A DNA stretch of 64,000 bases, taken from positions 77,024-141,023 of the forward strand of contig JACKJE010000006.1 of assembly GCA_020638135.1 (NCBI GenBank), read 5' to 3'. This document shows positions 16,910-24,505 of this stretch, in pieces. Position 1 is the first letter of the stretch. The number at the start of each line of letters is the position of its first letter. Made by a program: the position numbers and the translations under genes. Origin of the DNA: Methylobacteriaceae bacterium. Lineage in GTDB: Bacteria > Pseudomonadota > Alphaproteobacteria > Rhizobiales > Beijerinckiaceae. The notes beneath the pieces were generated by a model that saw only the letters and a list, made by a program, of their open reading frames with translations, did not search any database and was not told where the DNA came from.

Positions 16910-18067
16910 ATGCGGCGCGTCGCCAGCGAGCCACGTCCCGATTTCGCGAAATGCGCCGCGGATATCGGCTTCGATTTCGCCGTGATCGACGGCGAGCCCT
17001 ATTGGGACGAGAGCGCGCGCTACGAATTCACGTTGCGCGAGATCGAGGAGGATCTCGAGGCGCCGACCGTCGATCTCGGCGCAATGTCGCTCGAACTCGT
17101 CGGCCGAGCCGTGCGCGACGAAACGATCCTGCGCAAGCTCGCGATTCCCGGCCATGCGTGGGATCTGATCGCGGACAGCTGGAAGCGCGGCGACGCAAGC
17201 CTCTATGGACGCTTCGATCTCGTCTACGACGGCGCGGGGCCGGCGAAACTGCTCGAATACAATGCGGACACGCCGACCAGCCTGTTCGAAAGCGCGATCG
17301 TGCAATGGCGCTGGCTGCGCGATCTCGTCGATCGCGGGCAATTGCCGGCCGAAAGCGACCAGTTCAATTCGCTGCACGAAAAACTGATCGCGCGTTGGCG
17401 CGCGTTGGTGCCCGGCGCCTTCCTGCATCTCGCCTGCATGCAGGAGAGCGTCGAGGATTCCGGCACGATCGCCTATCTCGCGGATTGCGCGATCCAGGCA
17501 GGGCTCGACACGCTGCAGATCGACATGGGCGACATCGGCTTCCTGATGGATCGCTTCGCCGACCGCGAGGATCGCGCCATCGAATTCCTGTTCAAGCTCT
17601 ATCCCTGGGAATGGATGTTCGCCGACGAATTCGGCAAGTCGCCGGCCATGAAGATGACGCGCTTCTTCGAGCCGCCTTGGAAGATGCTGCTGTCCAACAA
17701 GGGGTGGCTGGCGCTGCTGTGGGAGGCGGAACCCAACCACCCCAATCTGCTGCCGGCGTTCTTCGAGAACGATTTTCGCGCCGATACGCTCGGCGATTCC
17801 TATGCGCGAAAACCGCTGCTGTCGCGCGAGGGCGCGAATGTCACGCTGTATCAAGGCGCGCATATTCTCGCGCGCACGTCGGGCGATTACGGCGTCGAAG
17901 GCTATGTGCGCCAGGCGCTGCATCCGTTGCCGGATTTCGACGGTTTCCGGCCGGTGATCGGCTCGTGGCTCGTCGGCGACGAGGCGGCGGGCATCGGCAT
18001 TCGCGAGGACACAAACGCGATCACGTCCAATCGCTCGCGCTATGTGCCGCACATTATCTTGGGGTGA
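16910..18067 (+). CDS. glutathionylspermidine-synthase-like ATP-grasp ligase (YjfC-like)
   Basis: 385 residues from ATG 16910 (MRRVASEPRPDFAKCAADIG); the open frame upstream overlaps the previous gene and is not coding. It matches the C-terminal synthetase half of glutathionylspermidine synthase: LEYNADTPTSLFESA, YPWEWMFADEFG, LWEAEPNHPNLLPAFFE and the nucleotide-binding KPLLSREGANV. There is no amidase half. E. coli YjfC and YgiC are stand-alone versions with unknown acid-amine substrates. The stop is followed at once by an interspersed repeat. Confidence 0.9.
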   Translation: MRRVASEPRPDFAKCAADIGFDFAVIDGEPYWDESARYEFTLREIEEDLEAPTVDLGAMSLELVGRAVRDETILRKLAIPGHAWDLIADSWKRGDASLYGRFDLVYDGAGPAKLLEYNADTPTSLFESAIVQWRWLRDLVDRGQLPAESDQFNSLHEKLIARWRALVPGAFLHLACMQESVEDSGTIAYLADCAIQAGLDTLQIDMGDIGFLMDRFADREDRAIEFLFKLYPWEWMFADEFGKSPAMKMTRFFEPPWKMLLSNKGWLALLWEAEPNHPNLLPAFFENDFRADTLGDSYARKPLLSREGANVTLYQGAHILARTSGDYGVEGYVRQALHPLPDFDGFRPVIGSWLVGDEAAGIGIREDTNAITSNRSRYVPHIILG

Positions 18068-18070
18068 CTG

Positions 18071-18201
18071 GACCGCGAGCCTTCAGGCTCGCAAGGGTTT
18101 TGGCAACGGAAACTCTCGTGTCGTGGCCATGCTTCGAGACGGACGCTGCGCGTCCTCCTCAGCATGAGGGCCTTTTTCTGCGAGTCTGAAGGCTCGCGGT
18201 C
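18071..18201. repeat. 131-bp interspersed element with 23-bp terminal inverted repeats
   Basis: Ends 18071-18093 and 18179-18201 are inverted copies with one mismatch (GACCGCGAGCCTTCAGGCTC type). Inside, 18127-18172 holds an inverted motif, ATGCTTCGAGACG...CCTCAGCATGAGG. A second copy of the same kind is at 37511-37760. It fills the gap between two convergent genes, starting three bases after one stop and ending two bases before the other. No open frame inside. Confidence 0.85.
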
Positions 18202-18203
18202 AT

Positions 18204-18752
18204 TCACGCGAACGGCTCTTTCGCGCCCTCCGGCAGCGGCACTTCGAAGGCGTTGATGGTCATCGAGATCAAGCCGTAATAGCCGAGCACGCCGACGAGA
18301 TCGACGAGGCCGCGCGGGCCGAGAATCCGTTCCGCGAATGCGTAGGTCCGATCCGACACGCGGCGCGTCGTCAGCAATTCGCGCGCGAAATCGTAGACGG
18401 CTTTCTCGTCGTCTTTCGTCAGTTCAGGTTCTGCGCCGACGCGGATCCTTTCGACGGCGGTTTCATCGAGCCCCGCCCTGACGCCGATCGGCGCATGGAC
18501 ATGCCATTCGAAGCCCGCCTGCCAGTATGCGCCAGTCACGAGAATGGCGAGTTCCGACAGGCGCTGCGGCAGGCTCGTGCCGTAGCGGCAGAAAGCGCCG
18601 AGCGCTTGCGCGCGGTCAGCAAGCCCCGCGCTCGTCAGCCAGACGCGCAGCGGCCCTTCCACCTTTCCGCGCGGGCCGGATGAGATTTCGTCGTAGATGC
18701 GCTTCTGCTCGGCGTCGAGCGTCGCGGGATCGATGTCGGGCAGGCGGGGCAT
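18204..18752 (-). CDS. carboxymuconolactone-decarboxylase-like (AhpD fold) protein
   Basis: 182 residues from ATG 18752 (MPRLPDIDPATLDAEQKR). The AhpD-like helical core is SELAILVTGAYWQAGFEWHVHAPIG. The redox CxxC of AhpD is missing: the position reads YWQAGFEW, so a peroxidase role is unlikely. Related proteins are often annotated as carboxymuconolactone decarboxylase family with unknown substrate. Confidence 0.85.
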   Translation of the reverse strand: MPRLPDIDPATLDAEQKRIYDEISSGPRGKVEGPLRVWLTSAGLADRAQALGAFCRYGTSLPQRLSELAILVTGAYWQAGFEWHVHAPIGVRAGLDETAVERIRVGAEPELTKDDEKAVYDFARELLTTRRVSDRTYAFAERILGPRGLVDLVGVLGYYGLISMTINAFEVPLPEGAKEPFA

Positions 18753-18831
18753 GGCGAGCCTTTCGCATGTAGAGGCGCGCACCATATGATCGCACAGATG
18801 TGCGGCCAAGCGTGCGATGACGGGAGCGGAT

Positions 18832-19695
18832 ATGTCGGCAGCGAGCGAGAACCACGAGGCGCAGCGGCTCTACTGGGACGGCGCGGGCGGCGACAAATGG
18901 ATCAAGCGCAGCGCCGATGTCGACGTGAATGCCGCGCCGGCGCAACGCGCCGCGATCGAGGCGGCTGAGATCGCCGCCGGCGCGCGCGTGCTCGACATCG
19001 GCTGCGGCTGCGGCGGTTCGGCGATCGCGCTCGCCGCGCAGGTCGGCGAAGCGGGCCGTATCCTCGCTGTCGACATTTCGCACGCGATGATCGCCGAGGC
19101 GCAGAAGGCGACGCGCGATCTCCGCCAGGTCGAATGCATGGTCGCCGACGCCGCGACGCACGATTTCGCGGATGAGAGTTTCGACCGCATGTTCTCGCGG
19201 TTCGGCGTGATGTTCTTCGGCGATCCCGCGGCCGCCTTTGCGCGCCTGCGCCCGGCGCTGAAGCCGCAGGGGCGGCTGACCTTCATATGCTGGCGGCCGC
19301 TGCCCGAGAATCCATGGATGCTGACGCCGCTCGCCGCGGTCTGCAAGCACGCGCCGCGCCCGCAGCGGCCGGGCCCCGAAGAGCCCGGTCCATTCTCGTT
19401 CGGCGATCCCGAGCGCGTTCGCCGCATTCTCACACAGGCCGGATTCGCCGCGCCTGAGTTCACGAAATTCGATTTCGACATGGACCTTGCGGTCGGACGC
19501 GGGCTGGAGGCGGCGGTCGACACTGCCGCCAATGCGGGGGCCGCCGGCGCAGCGCTGACCGACCAGCCGGCGGACATCCGCGCTGCGGCGATCGAGGAAT
19601 TACGCAAGGAACTCGCGCCGCTGGAGCGCGACGGGCGGGTGATTCTGGGCGCTGCGGTGTGGATCGTCAGCGCTGTCCCGTCATTGCGAGCGTGA
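18832..19695 (+). CDS. class I SAM-dependent methyltransferase
   Basis: 287 residues from ATG 18832 (MSAASENHEAQRLYW); an ATG at 18817 is possible. SAM motif I is VLDIGCGCGGSAIALA, acidic motif VDISHAMI, then VADAATHDF, with LRPALKPQGRLTFICW as the post-motif. Most like small-molecule methyltransferases of the UbiE/type-11 kind; substrate unknown. Its last residues (VPSLRA) and stop lie inside an interspersed repeat, which seems to have supplied the stop codon. Confidence 0.88.
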   Translation: MSAASENHEAQRLYWDGAGGDKWIKRSADVDVNAAPAQRAAIEAAEIAAGARVLDIGCGCGGSAIALAAQVGEAGRILAVDISHAMIAEAQKATRDLRQVECMVADAATHDFADESFDRMFSRFGVMFFGDPAAAFARLRPALKPQGRLTFICWRPLPENPWMLTPLAAVCKHAPRPQRPGPEEPGPFSFGDPERVRRILTQAGFAAPEFTKFDFDMDLAVGRGLEAAVDTAANAGAAGAALTDQPADIRAAAIEELRKELAPLERDGRVILGAAVWIVSAVPSLRA

Positions 19696-19803
19696 GCGAC
19701 GCAATCCATCTACGGGGCTCCGCCGCCCGGGCGCAATTCGATCCGAGGCACAGCCACAATATCGGTGGATGGATAGCTTCGTCGTTGCACTCCTCGCAAT
19801 GAC
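19679..19803. repeat. 125-bp interspersed element with CGTCATTGCGAG ends
   Basis: Terminal inverted repeats CGTCATTGCGAG (19679-19690) and CTCGCAATGACG (19792-19803), with further partial pairing inside (CGCAATCCAT against ATGGATAGC). This family is common between genes in Rhizobiales. The left end overlaps the last codons of the methyltransferase. A short relative is at 59850-59879. Confidence 0.85.
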
Positions 19804-19827
19804 GGCTCAGGTCCGGCAATGCGCGCT

Positions 19828-20952
19828 TCACTCCGCCGGCACAGCGCTCAGCGGCGCGTAGTCGGTGTAGCCCTTGGCGCCGCCGCCGTAGAAGGTCGAG
19901 CGGTCGTAGGAGCGGAACTCCGCGCTGGCGCGGATCAGCTCCGGCAGGTCGGGATTGGAGATGAAGAACCGGCCGAAGGCTATGGCGTCGGCATGGCCCT
20001 TCCCCACAGTCGCCGTTGCGGAATCCGTCCTGAAATTGCCTGATGTAATCAGTGTTCCCCGCCACAGCGGACGCACGGTCTCGCAGCCCGAGGGCACGTC
20101 CTGATGATCGACCTCGCGCTGGCCGGCGCCCGAGGCGCGCGGCTCGATCAGATGCAGGTAGGCGAGGCCGAGCTTGTTCAGTTCGCCGATCACGTAGGTA
20201 TAGAGCGGCATCGGATCGTCCTCGCCGGAATCGTTGGCGCGGCCATAGGGCGACAGCCTGATCCCAACCCGGTCCGCGCCGATCGCGTCGACGGCGGCTC
20301 TGGTCGCCTCCAGCATCAAGCGGGCGCGGTTCTCGATCGAACCGCCATAGGCGTCCGTGCGCTTGTTCGAGCGCGACTGCAGGAATTGCTCGAGCAGATA
20401 GCCGTTGGCGCCATGGATCTCGACGCCGTCGAAACCGGCGGCGATCGCGTTGCGCGCGGCCTGCCCGTAGGCGGCGACAATGCCGGGAAGCTCCGAAGTT
20501 TCCAGCGCGCGCGGCGTCTCGAAGGGGTGCGGCTTGAGATCAGCGCCCAAGACCATGCCGGAGGAGGGCGGGATGGCGGAGGGCGCCTGCGGCAGGCCGC
20601 CGTCGGGCTGCAACGAGGAGTGCGAGATGCGCCCGCCGTGCCAGAGCTGCAGGAAGGCGACGCCGCCCTTGGCGTGAATGGCTGACGTGACCAGCTTCCA
20701 GCCGGCGACCTGCGCATCCGAATAAATACCCGGCACGTTGGGGCCGGCCGTGCCGCTCGCCAGCACCGGCGTGGCTTCGCAGATGATCAGGCCGCCCTTC
20801 GAGGCGCGCTGGCCGTAATATTCGGCGTTCATCGCATTCGGCGCGTTGGTTCCCGGCGTCGCGCGCATGCGGGTCAGCGGCGCCATGACGACGCGGTGGG
20901 CGAGCGTGTGGCGGCCGAGCTTTAGTGGCGCGAACAGGCTTTCGGTGGACAT
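19828..20952 (-). CDS. Old Yellow Enzyme family alkene reductase (NemA-like)
   Basis: 374 residues from ATG 20952. FMN-dependent TIM barrel reducing activated C=C bonds such as N-ethylmaleimide or nitroesters with NAD(P)H. Motifs: VVMAPLTRMRA, FLQLWHGGRISH, the active-site pair in EIHGANGYLLEQFLQ, NKRTDAYGGSIENRARL and the phosphate-binding GKGHADAIAFGRFFISNPDL. Length is typical. Monocistronic, with a repeat element beyond its 3' end. Confidence 0.95.
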   Translation of the reverse strand: MSTESLFAPLKLGRHTLAHRVVMAPLTRMRATPGTNAPNAMNAEYYGQRASKGGLIICEATPVLASGTAGPNVPGIYSDAQVAGWKLVTSAIHAKGGVAFLQLWHGGRISHSSLQPDGGLPQAPSAIPPSSGMVLGADLKPHPFETPRALETSELPGIVAAYGQAARNAIAAGFDGVEIHGANGYLLEQFLQSRSNKRTDAYGGSIENRARLMLEATRAAVDAIGADRVGIRLSPYGRANDSGEDDPMPLYTYVIGELNKLGLAYLHLIEPRASGAGQREVDHQDVPSGCETVRPLWRGTLITSGNFRTDSATATVGKGHADAIAFGRFFISNPDLPELIRASAEFRSYDRSTFYGGGAKGYTDYAPLSAVPAE

Positions 20953-21021
20953 GAAACGGCGATCCTCGATCTTGGTCTGATCGCGCGATCTAACCCGAAC
21001 CGCCCGCCGAGCGGAAGCGTT

Positions 21022-21501
21022 TCAGTTGTCGCGACGACCGCGCCGCCGTTCGCCGCGCCGCTCGCGGAACGCGTCCCACGATGCCTTCTGCTGGTCGGAC
21101 AGGCCGGCATAGAAGGCCTCGAGCGGGGCGCGGGTCGCCTTGAAGCCCGCGAGCTGCGCCTCGAGCCGCTTCTGGCGCCAGTCGAGCCGGCCCTTGAAGG
21201 TCGTCAGATCGGGCTTGGGCGAGCACTGGGCGGTGCGCGAATCCTCGCGCGCCTTGACGCGCGCCTCCTGCCAGGCGCGAAGCAGGTCCTTCTGCTTCTG
21301 ATCGAGGTTGAGGCGGTCGCTCAGGCGCTCGGCGTAGCGACCCCAGGCCTGCGCCGGCTTCATCGCGCCGCACAGCCGCTCGATCATGCGCGCGCCGCGC
21401 CCGCCGCTCGCAGGCGTGGTCTGGGCGGATTGCGCCTGAGCCTGCGCGCCGGCGAGAAGGGCGAAAGACAGGATGGCGGCGGCGGGGAAATGACGTTTCA
21501 T
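21022..21501 (-). CDS. Spy/CpxP-like periplasmic protein (LTxxQ motif)
   Basis: 159 residues from ATG 21501 (MKRHFPAAAILSFALLAGAQAQA, a clear signal peptide); the open frame upstream is not needed. The mature part has two copies of the Spy/CpxP-like pattern, LSDRLNLDQKQKDLLRAWQ and LSDQQKASWDAFRERRG, in a helical setting, and a basic C-terminus. Such proteins act as periplasmic chaperones or envelope-stress modulators. Two Cys (RLCGAM, AQCSPK) may form a disulfide. Confidence 0.85.
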   Translation of the reverse strand: MKRHFPAAAILSFALLAGAQAQAQSAQTTPASGGRGARMIERLCGAMKPAQAWGRYAERLSDRLNLDQKQKDLLRAWQEARVKAREDSRTAQCSPKPDLTTFKGRLDWRQKRLEAQLAGFKATRAPLEAFYAGLSDQQKASWDAFRERRGERRRGRRDN

Positions 21502-21584
21502 GCGTACAGGCTCCGGTCGCGCGCGGAGCGAATCCGCCGCGCGACAAGACAAGCATCCGCCCGCGCGAAAACTCAAGTGCGCAA

Positions 21585-21614
21585 AACAAAAAGGGCCGCG
21601 CGGGGCGGCCCTTT
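21585..21614 (-). terminator. rho-independent terminator after rpmB
   Basis: A perfect 10-bp stem (21590-21599 with 21605-21614) with a five-base loop. On the minus strand it is followed by a T-rich run (TTTTTGTTTTG). It lies 20 bases after the rpmB stop. Confidence 0.88.
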
Positions 21615-21634
21615 CGAATTCCGGAACGGAAAAA

Positions 21635-21925
21635 TCAGGCGCTGGCGGCCTGCTTCTTCGCGATTTCGCGCTTCAGCGCGCGGGCGCCGATCGACAGCTC
21701 CTCGTCGCGCGCCTTGAGCAGGAAGGCGTCGATGCCGCCGCGATGCTCGACCGAGCGGAGGGCCGCTGCGGCGATGCGCAGGCGCACCGGGCGCTGCAGG
21801 GCTTCGGACATCAGCGTGACGTTGCACAGGTTCGGCAGGAAGCGCGTGCGCGTCTTGCGGTTCGAGTGGCTGACGAGGTTGCCGGTCTGGACGGCCTTGC
21901 CGGTCAGTTCGCAGCGGCGGGACAT
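21635..21925 (-). CDS. rpmB: 50S ribosomal protein L28
   Basis: 96 residues from ATG 21925 (MSRRCELTGKAVQTGNLVSHSNRKTRTRF), typical of alphaproteobacterial L28, ending with an Ala/Lys-rich tail. The longer frame upstream has no family match. The 277 bases between it and the next gene at 22203 hold its promoter region; nothing else was recognised there. Confidence 0.97.
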   Translation of the reverse strand: MSRRCELTGKAVQTGNLVSHSNRKTRTRFLPNLCNVTLMSEALQRPVRLRIAAAALRSVEHRGGIDAFLLKARDEELSIGARALKREIAKKQAASA

Positions 21926-22202
21926 GGGTTGCTCCGTAATCTCAGGTCGTCCCGGCCGGGCCGGGGTGAAAGCTCTTGTCCTCGCGCGCTGTGCGGGCGG
22001 CGGGCCAGACCATGAAAGCATGGAAAAGCCTTCGGCGGCCGAAGCCGCCGAAAAGGATGCGTCGCTATAAGGGAGCGGGCGGGCCCCGTCAAGGCGAAGG
22101 AGGCCCGATGCGCCCCGTGCGGGCGAGCACATCGGCCGGAAAAGGACGCCGCTACTCTCCAATCATCGCCAAACAACAGGGCGAAACAAACAGGAGAGAG
22201 AC

Positions 22203-22484
22203 ATGACCCGCACTCGCAAGTTCATCACCGCCTCGATCGCCGCCCTGACCCTGGCCGGCGCCGTTTCGGCCACCGCGACGCCCGCCGCCGCGTGGGGCAA
22301 GTACCATCATCATCATGGCGGCTGGGGCTGGGGCCCTGGCGTTGCGCTCGGCATCGGCGCCCTGACGGTCGGCGCGCTCGCCGCCTCGTCCGCCTACGAT
22401 TACGACACCTGCGTCGTCCGCCAGCGCGTCTACGACGACTGGGGCCGCTTCCGTGGCTATCACCGCGTCCGCGTGGCCTGCTGA
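22203..22484 (+). CDS. small secreted Gly/His-rich protein, unknown
   Basis: 93 residues from ATG 22203, with CAGGAGAGAGAC upstream. A signal peptide ends near AAAW (residue 31). The mature part starts with GKYHHHHGGWGWGPGVALGIGALTVGALAAS, a His cluster plus a Gly-rich hydrophobic stretch, and ends YDTCVVRQRVYDDWGRFRGYHRVRVAC with two Cys likely to pair. Similar short proteins are common in Rhizobiales; role unknown, perhaps envelope or metal binding. A terminator follows. Confidence 0.85.
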   Translation: MTRTRKFITASIAALTLAGAVSATATPAAAWGKYHHHHGGWGWGPGVALGIGALTVGALAASSAYDYDTCVVRQRVYDDWGRFRGYHRVRVAC

Positions 22485-22515
22485 GCCGAAATCGAAATTT
22501 CGATCTCCTGAAGGG

Positions 22516-22542
22516 CCCTCGCCGGAAACGGCGGGGGTTTTT
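22516..22542 (+). terminator. rho-independent terminator between convergent genes
   Basis: A 9-bp stem with one G-T pair (22516-22524 with 22529-22537), GAAA loop, then TTTTT. It lies 31 bases after the small secreted protein gene and just before the prfA stop. Confidence 0.85.
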
Positions 22543-22555
22543 CAGTTTTGGAGCC

Positions 22556-23626
22556 TCACTCGGCCTGCGCCGCCATCAGCTTCGCCTGATGATCGGTAAT
22601 CAGCGCATCCACGATCTCGTCGAGGTCGCCCTCCATCACCTTGTCGAGCTTGTAGAGGGTCAGGTTGATCCGATGGTCCGTCACCCGCCCCTGCGGGAAG
22701 TTATAGGTGCGGATTCGCTCGGAGCGGTCGCCGGAGCCGACCATGGCCTTGCGGTCGGCGGCGCGTTCGCTGTCGCGCGATTGCAGCTGCTGGTCGTAGA
22801 GCCGCGCGCGCAGAATGCTCATGGCCTTGGCGCGGTTGCGGTGCTGCGAGCGTTCTTCCTGCATCATCACGACGATGCCGGTCGGGATGTGGGTGATGCG
22901 GATCGCCGATTCCGTCTTGTTGACGTGCTGGCCGCCGGCGCCGCCGGAGCGCAGCGTGTCGATGCGCAGATCGGCTTCGTTGATGGCGACGTCGACTTCT
23001 TCCACCTCCGGCAGGACGGCGACCGTGGCTGCCGACGTGTGGATGCGTCCTTGCGTCTCCGTCGCCGGCACGCGCTGCACGCGATGGACGCCGGATTCGA
23101 ATTTCATCCTCGCGAAAACGCCCTTGCCGGAAATCTCGGCGATGATTTCCTTGTAGCCGCCCATCGTGCCTTCGCTGGCCGAGACGAGTTCGGCCTTCCA
23201 GCCGTGCGCCTCGGCATAGCGGACGTACATGCGGAAGAGATCGCCGGCGAAGAGCGCGGCCTCGTCGCCGCCCGTGCCGGCGCGGATTTCGACGATGGCG
23301 CTCTTTTCGTCGTCGGCGTCCTTGGGCAGGAGCGCGATGGCCAAGTCCTTCTCGGCCTTTTCCAGCCGCTCGCCGGCCCCCGTGCGTTCAGCCTCGGCAA
23401 GCTCCCGCATTTCGCGGTCGAGAGCCGGGTCGGCCAGCATGGCGTCGAGGCCGGAAACCTCGTCGGCGACGCCGCGATACATGCGGATGGCGACGACCAC
23501 GTCCTCCAGCGCGGACAATTCGCGGGAGAGCGCCACATAGGTCGCGCCATCGGCGCCCTCGGCGAGTTTGGCGCCGATCTCGTCGTGGCGGCGCAGGATG
23601 ACGTCGAGGCGTTCTGAGGGGATCAT
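22556..23626 (-). CDS. prfA: peptide chain release factor 1
   Basis: 356 residues from ATG 23626. It recognises UAA and UAG and triggers peptide release. The GGQ loop is SGGAGGQHVNKTESAIR and the codon-recognition tripeptide PAT is in VQRVPATETQGRIHTS, which marks RF1 rather than RF2. prfA downstream of ptsP is the usual Rhizobiales arrangement, but here an oppositely oriented gene lies between them. Confidence 0.97.
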   Translation of the reverse strand: MIPSERLDVILRRHDEIGAKLAEGADGATYVALSRELSALEDVVVAIRMYRGVADEVSGLDAMLADPALDREMRELAEAERTGAGERLEKAEKDLAIALLPKDADDEKSAIVEIRAGTGGDEAALFAGDLFRMYVRYAEAHGWKAELVSASEGTMGGYKEIIAEISGKGVFARMKFESGVHRVQRVPATETQGRIHTSAATVAVLPEVEEVDVAINEADLRIDTLRSGGAGGQHVNKTESAIRITHIPTGIVVMMQEERSQHRNRAKAMSILRARLYDQQLQSRDSERAADRKAMVGSGDRSERIRTYNFPQGRVTDHRINLTLYKLDKVMEGDLDEIVDALITDHQAKLMAAQAE

Positions 23627-23737
23627 CGATCTGGAAGCGTCATGCGCCGGAGCAGGCTCCGGCCGATTTGATCGTCGGTATTGACCGGGACAGGCCGGAC
23701 TGCAAGTGCTCGAATGCTATCGCGGGGGAAATAGCCA

Positions 23738-24484
23738 ATGATGCGGGCGTTCGTCTCTATCCTCTTTCTGGGTCTTGCGCTGGCGCCGGCCGACGCTGCG
23801 GACCGCACGATTACGGTCGATGGCGAGGCCTGTTCGTTCAAGGTGCGGTTCGATCCCGGCAAGTTCAGCGAGAAGCAGGTCCGCGACACTGCCGGCGCAA
23901 TCCTCGGAAGCGTCCTGCCCTATCCTGATTTCGCGGTTCATCCGACTACCGACACGCTGACGCCGGAAATCGTCGCCGCCGATCAGGCGGCGTGCCAGCA
24001 GTCGATCGGCCGCTCGCGCGGGCTCGACCTTATGGACATTCCGGGTCTGGCGGAGTTCCGCGCCCGCAAGACCGACCAGACCGTCGACACCTGCGCCTTC
24101 GAGGCGATCAAGGGCCGGGCGCTCGTTCCCGGCGCCAATCCGAAGATATTGCTCGAACATGCGGCTTCGGCAAAAGCCTGCGGCCATTTCGTTCCCGCGC
24201 TCGAGAATCGTGCGGGCCTGCGCGCATTCTGGCGCGAGCTCGTCGGCAAGCGCTGCGTCGACAATTCCGATCCGGCGCGCTGCCGCAAGGATTCGCTTGC
24301 GCTCGAACAGAAGCCGGACGCGGACGAGCTGATCCGCAGGGATGTGATCGGTTTCGACTGGACGAATTGCGCGATCGAGTTTCTGACGCTCAATCAGGAG
24401 CGGGAACGCGACGAGGCGACACGCGAAGCGTTGCAGAAAGAATTCATGCGCCGCTTCAGGACCAAGGCGAATTGCGACGATTGA
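23738..24484 (+). CDS. secreted Cys-containing protein, unknown
   Basis: 248 residues from ATG 23738 (GGGGGA upstream); the next codon is also ATG. A signal peptide MMRAFVSILFLGLALAPADA precedes a mature domain with eight Cys, spaced in pairs that could form four disulfides (GEACSF, QAACQQ, DTCAFE, KACGHF, KRCVDN, ARCRKD, TNCAIE, KANCDD). Family not recognised. It lies on the opposite strand between prfA and ptsP, a spot normally without a gene, so it is probably an insertion specific to this lineage. Confidence 0.8.
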   Translation: MMRAFVSILFLGLALAPADAADRTITVDGEACSFKVRFDPGKFSEKQVRDTAGAILGSVLPYPDFAVHPTTDTLTPEIVAADQAACQQSIGRSRGLDLMDIPGLAEFRARKTDQTVDTCAFEAIKGRALVPGANPKILLEHAASAKACGHFVPALENRAGLRAFWRELVGKRCVDNSDPARCRKDSLALEQKPDADELIRRDVIGFDWTNCAIEFLTLNQERERDEATREALQKEFMRRFRTKANCDD

Positions 24485-24505
24485 AGGCGCGCGGCCGACG
24501 CGACG

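Noticed and set aside
18071..18201. Insertion sequence between the YjfC-like gene and the AhpD-fold gene
   Set aside because: It has inverted ends, but at 131 bp no transposase and no clear target duplication were seen; treated as an interspersed repeat.
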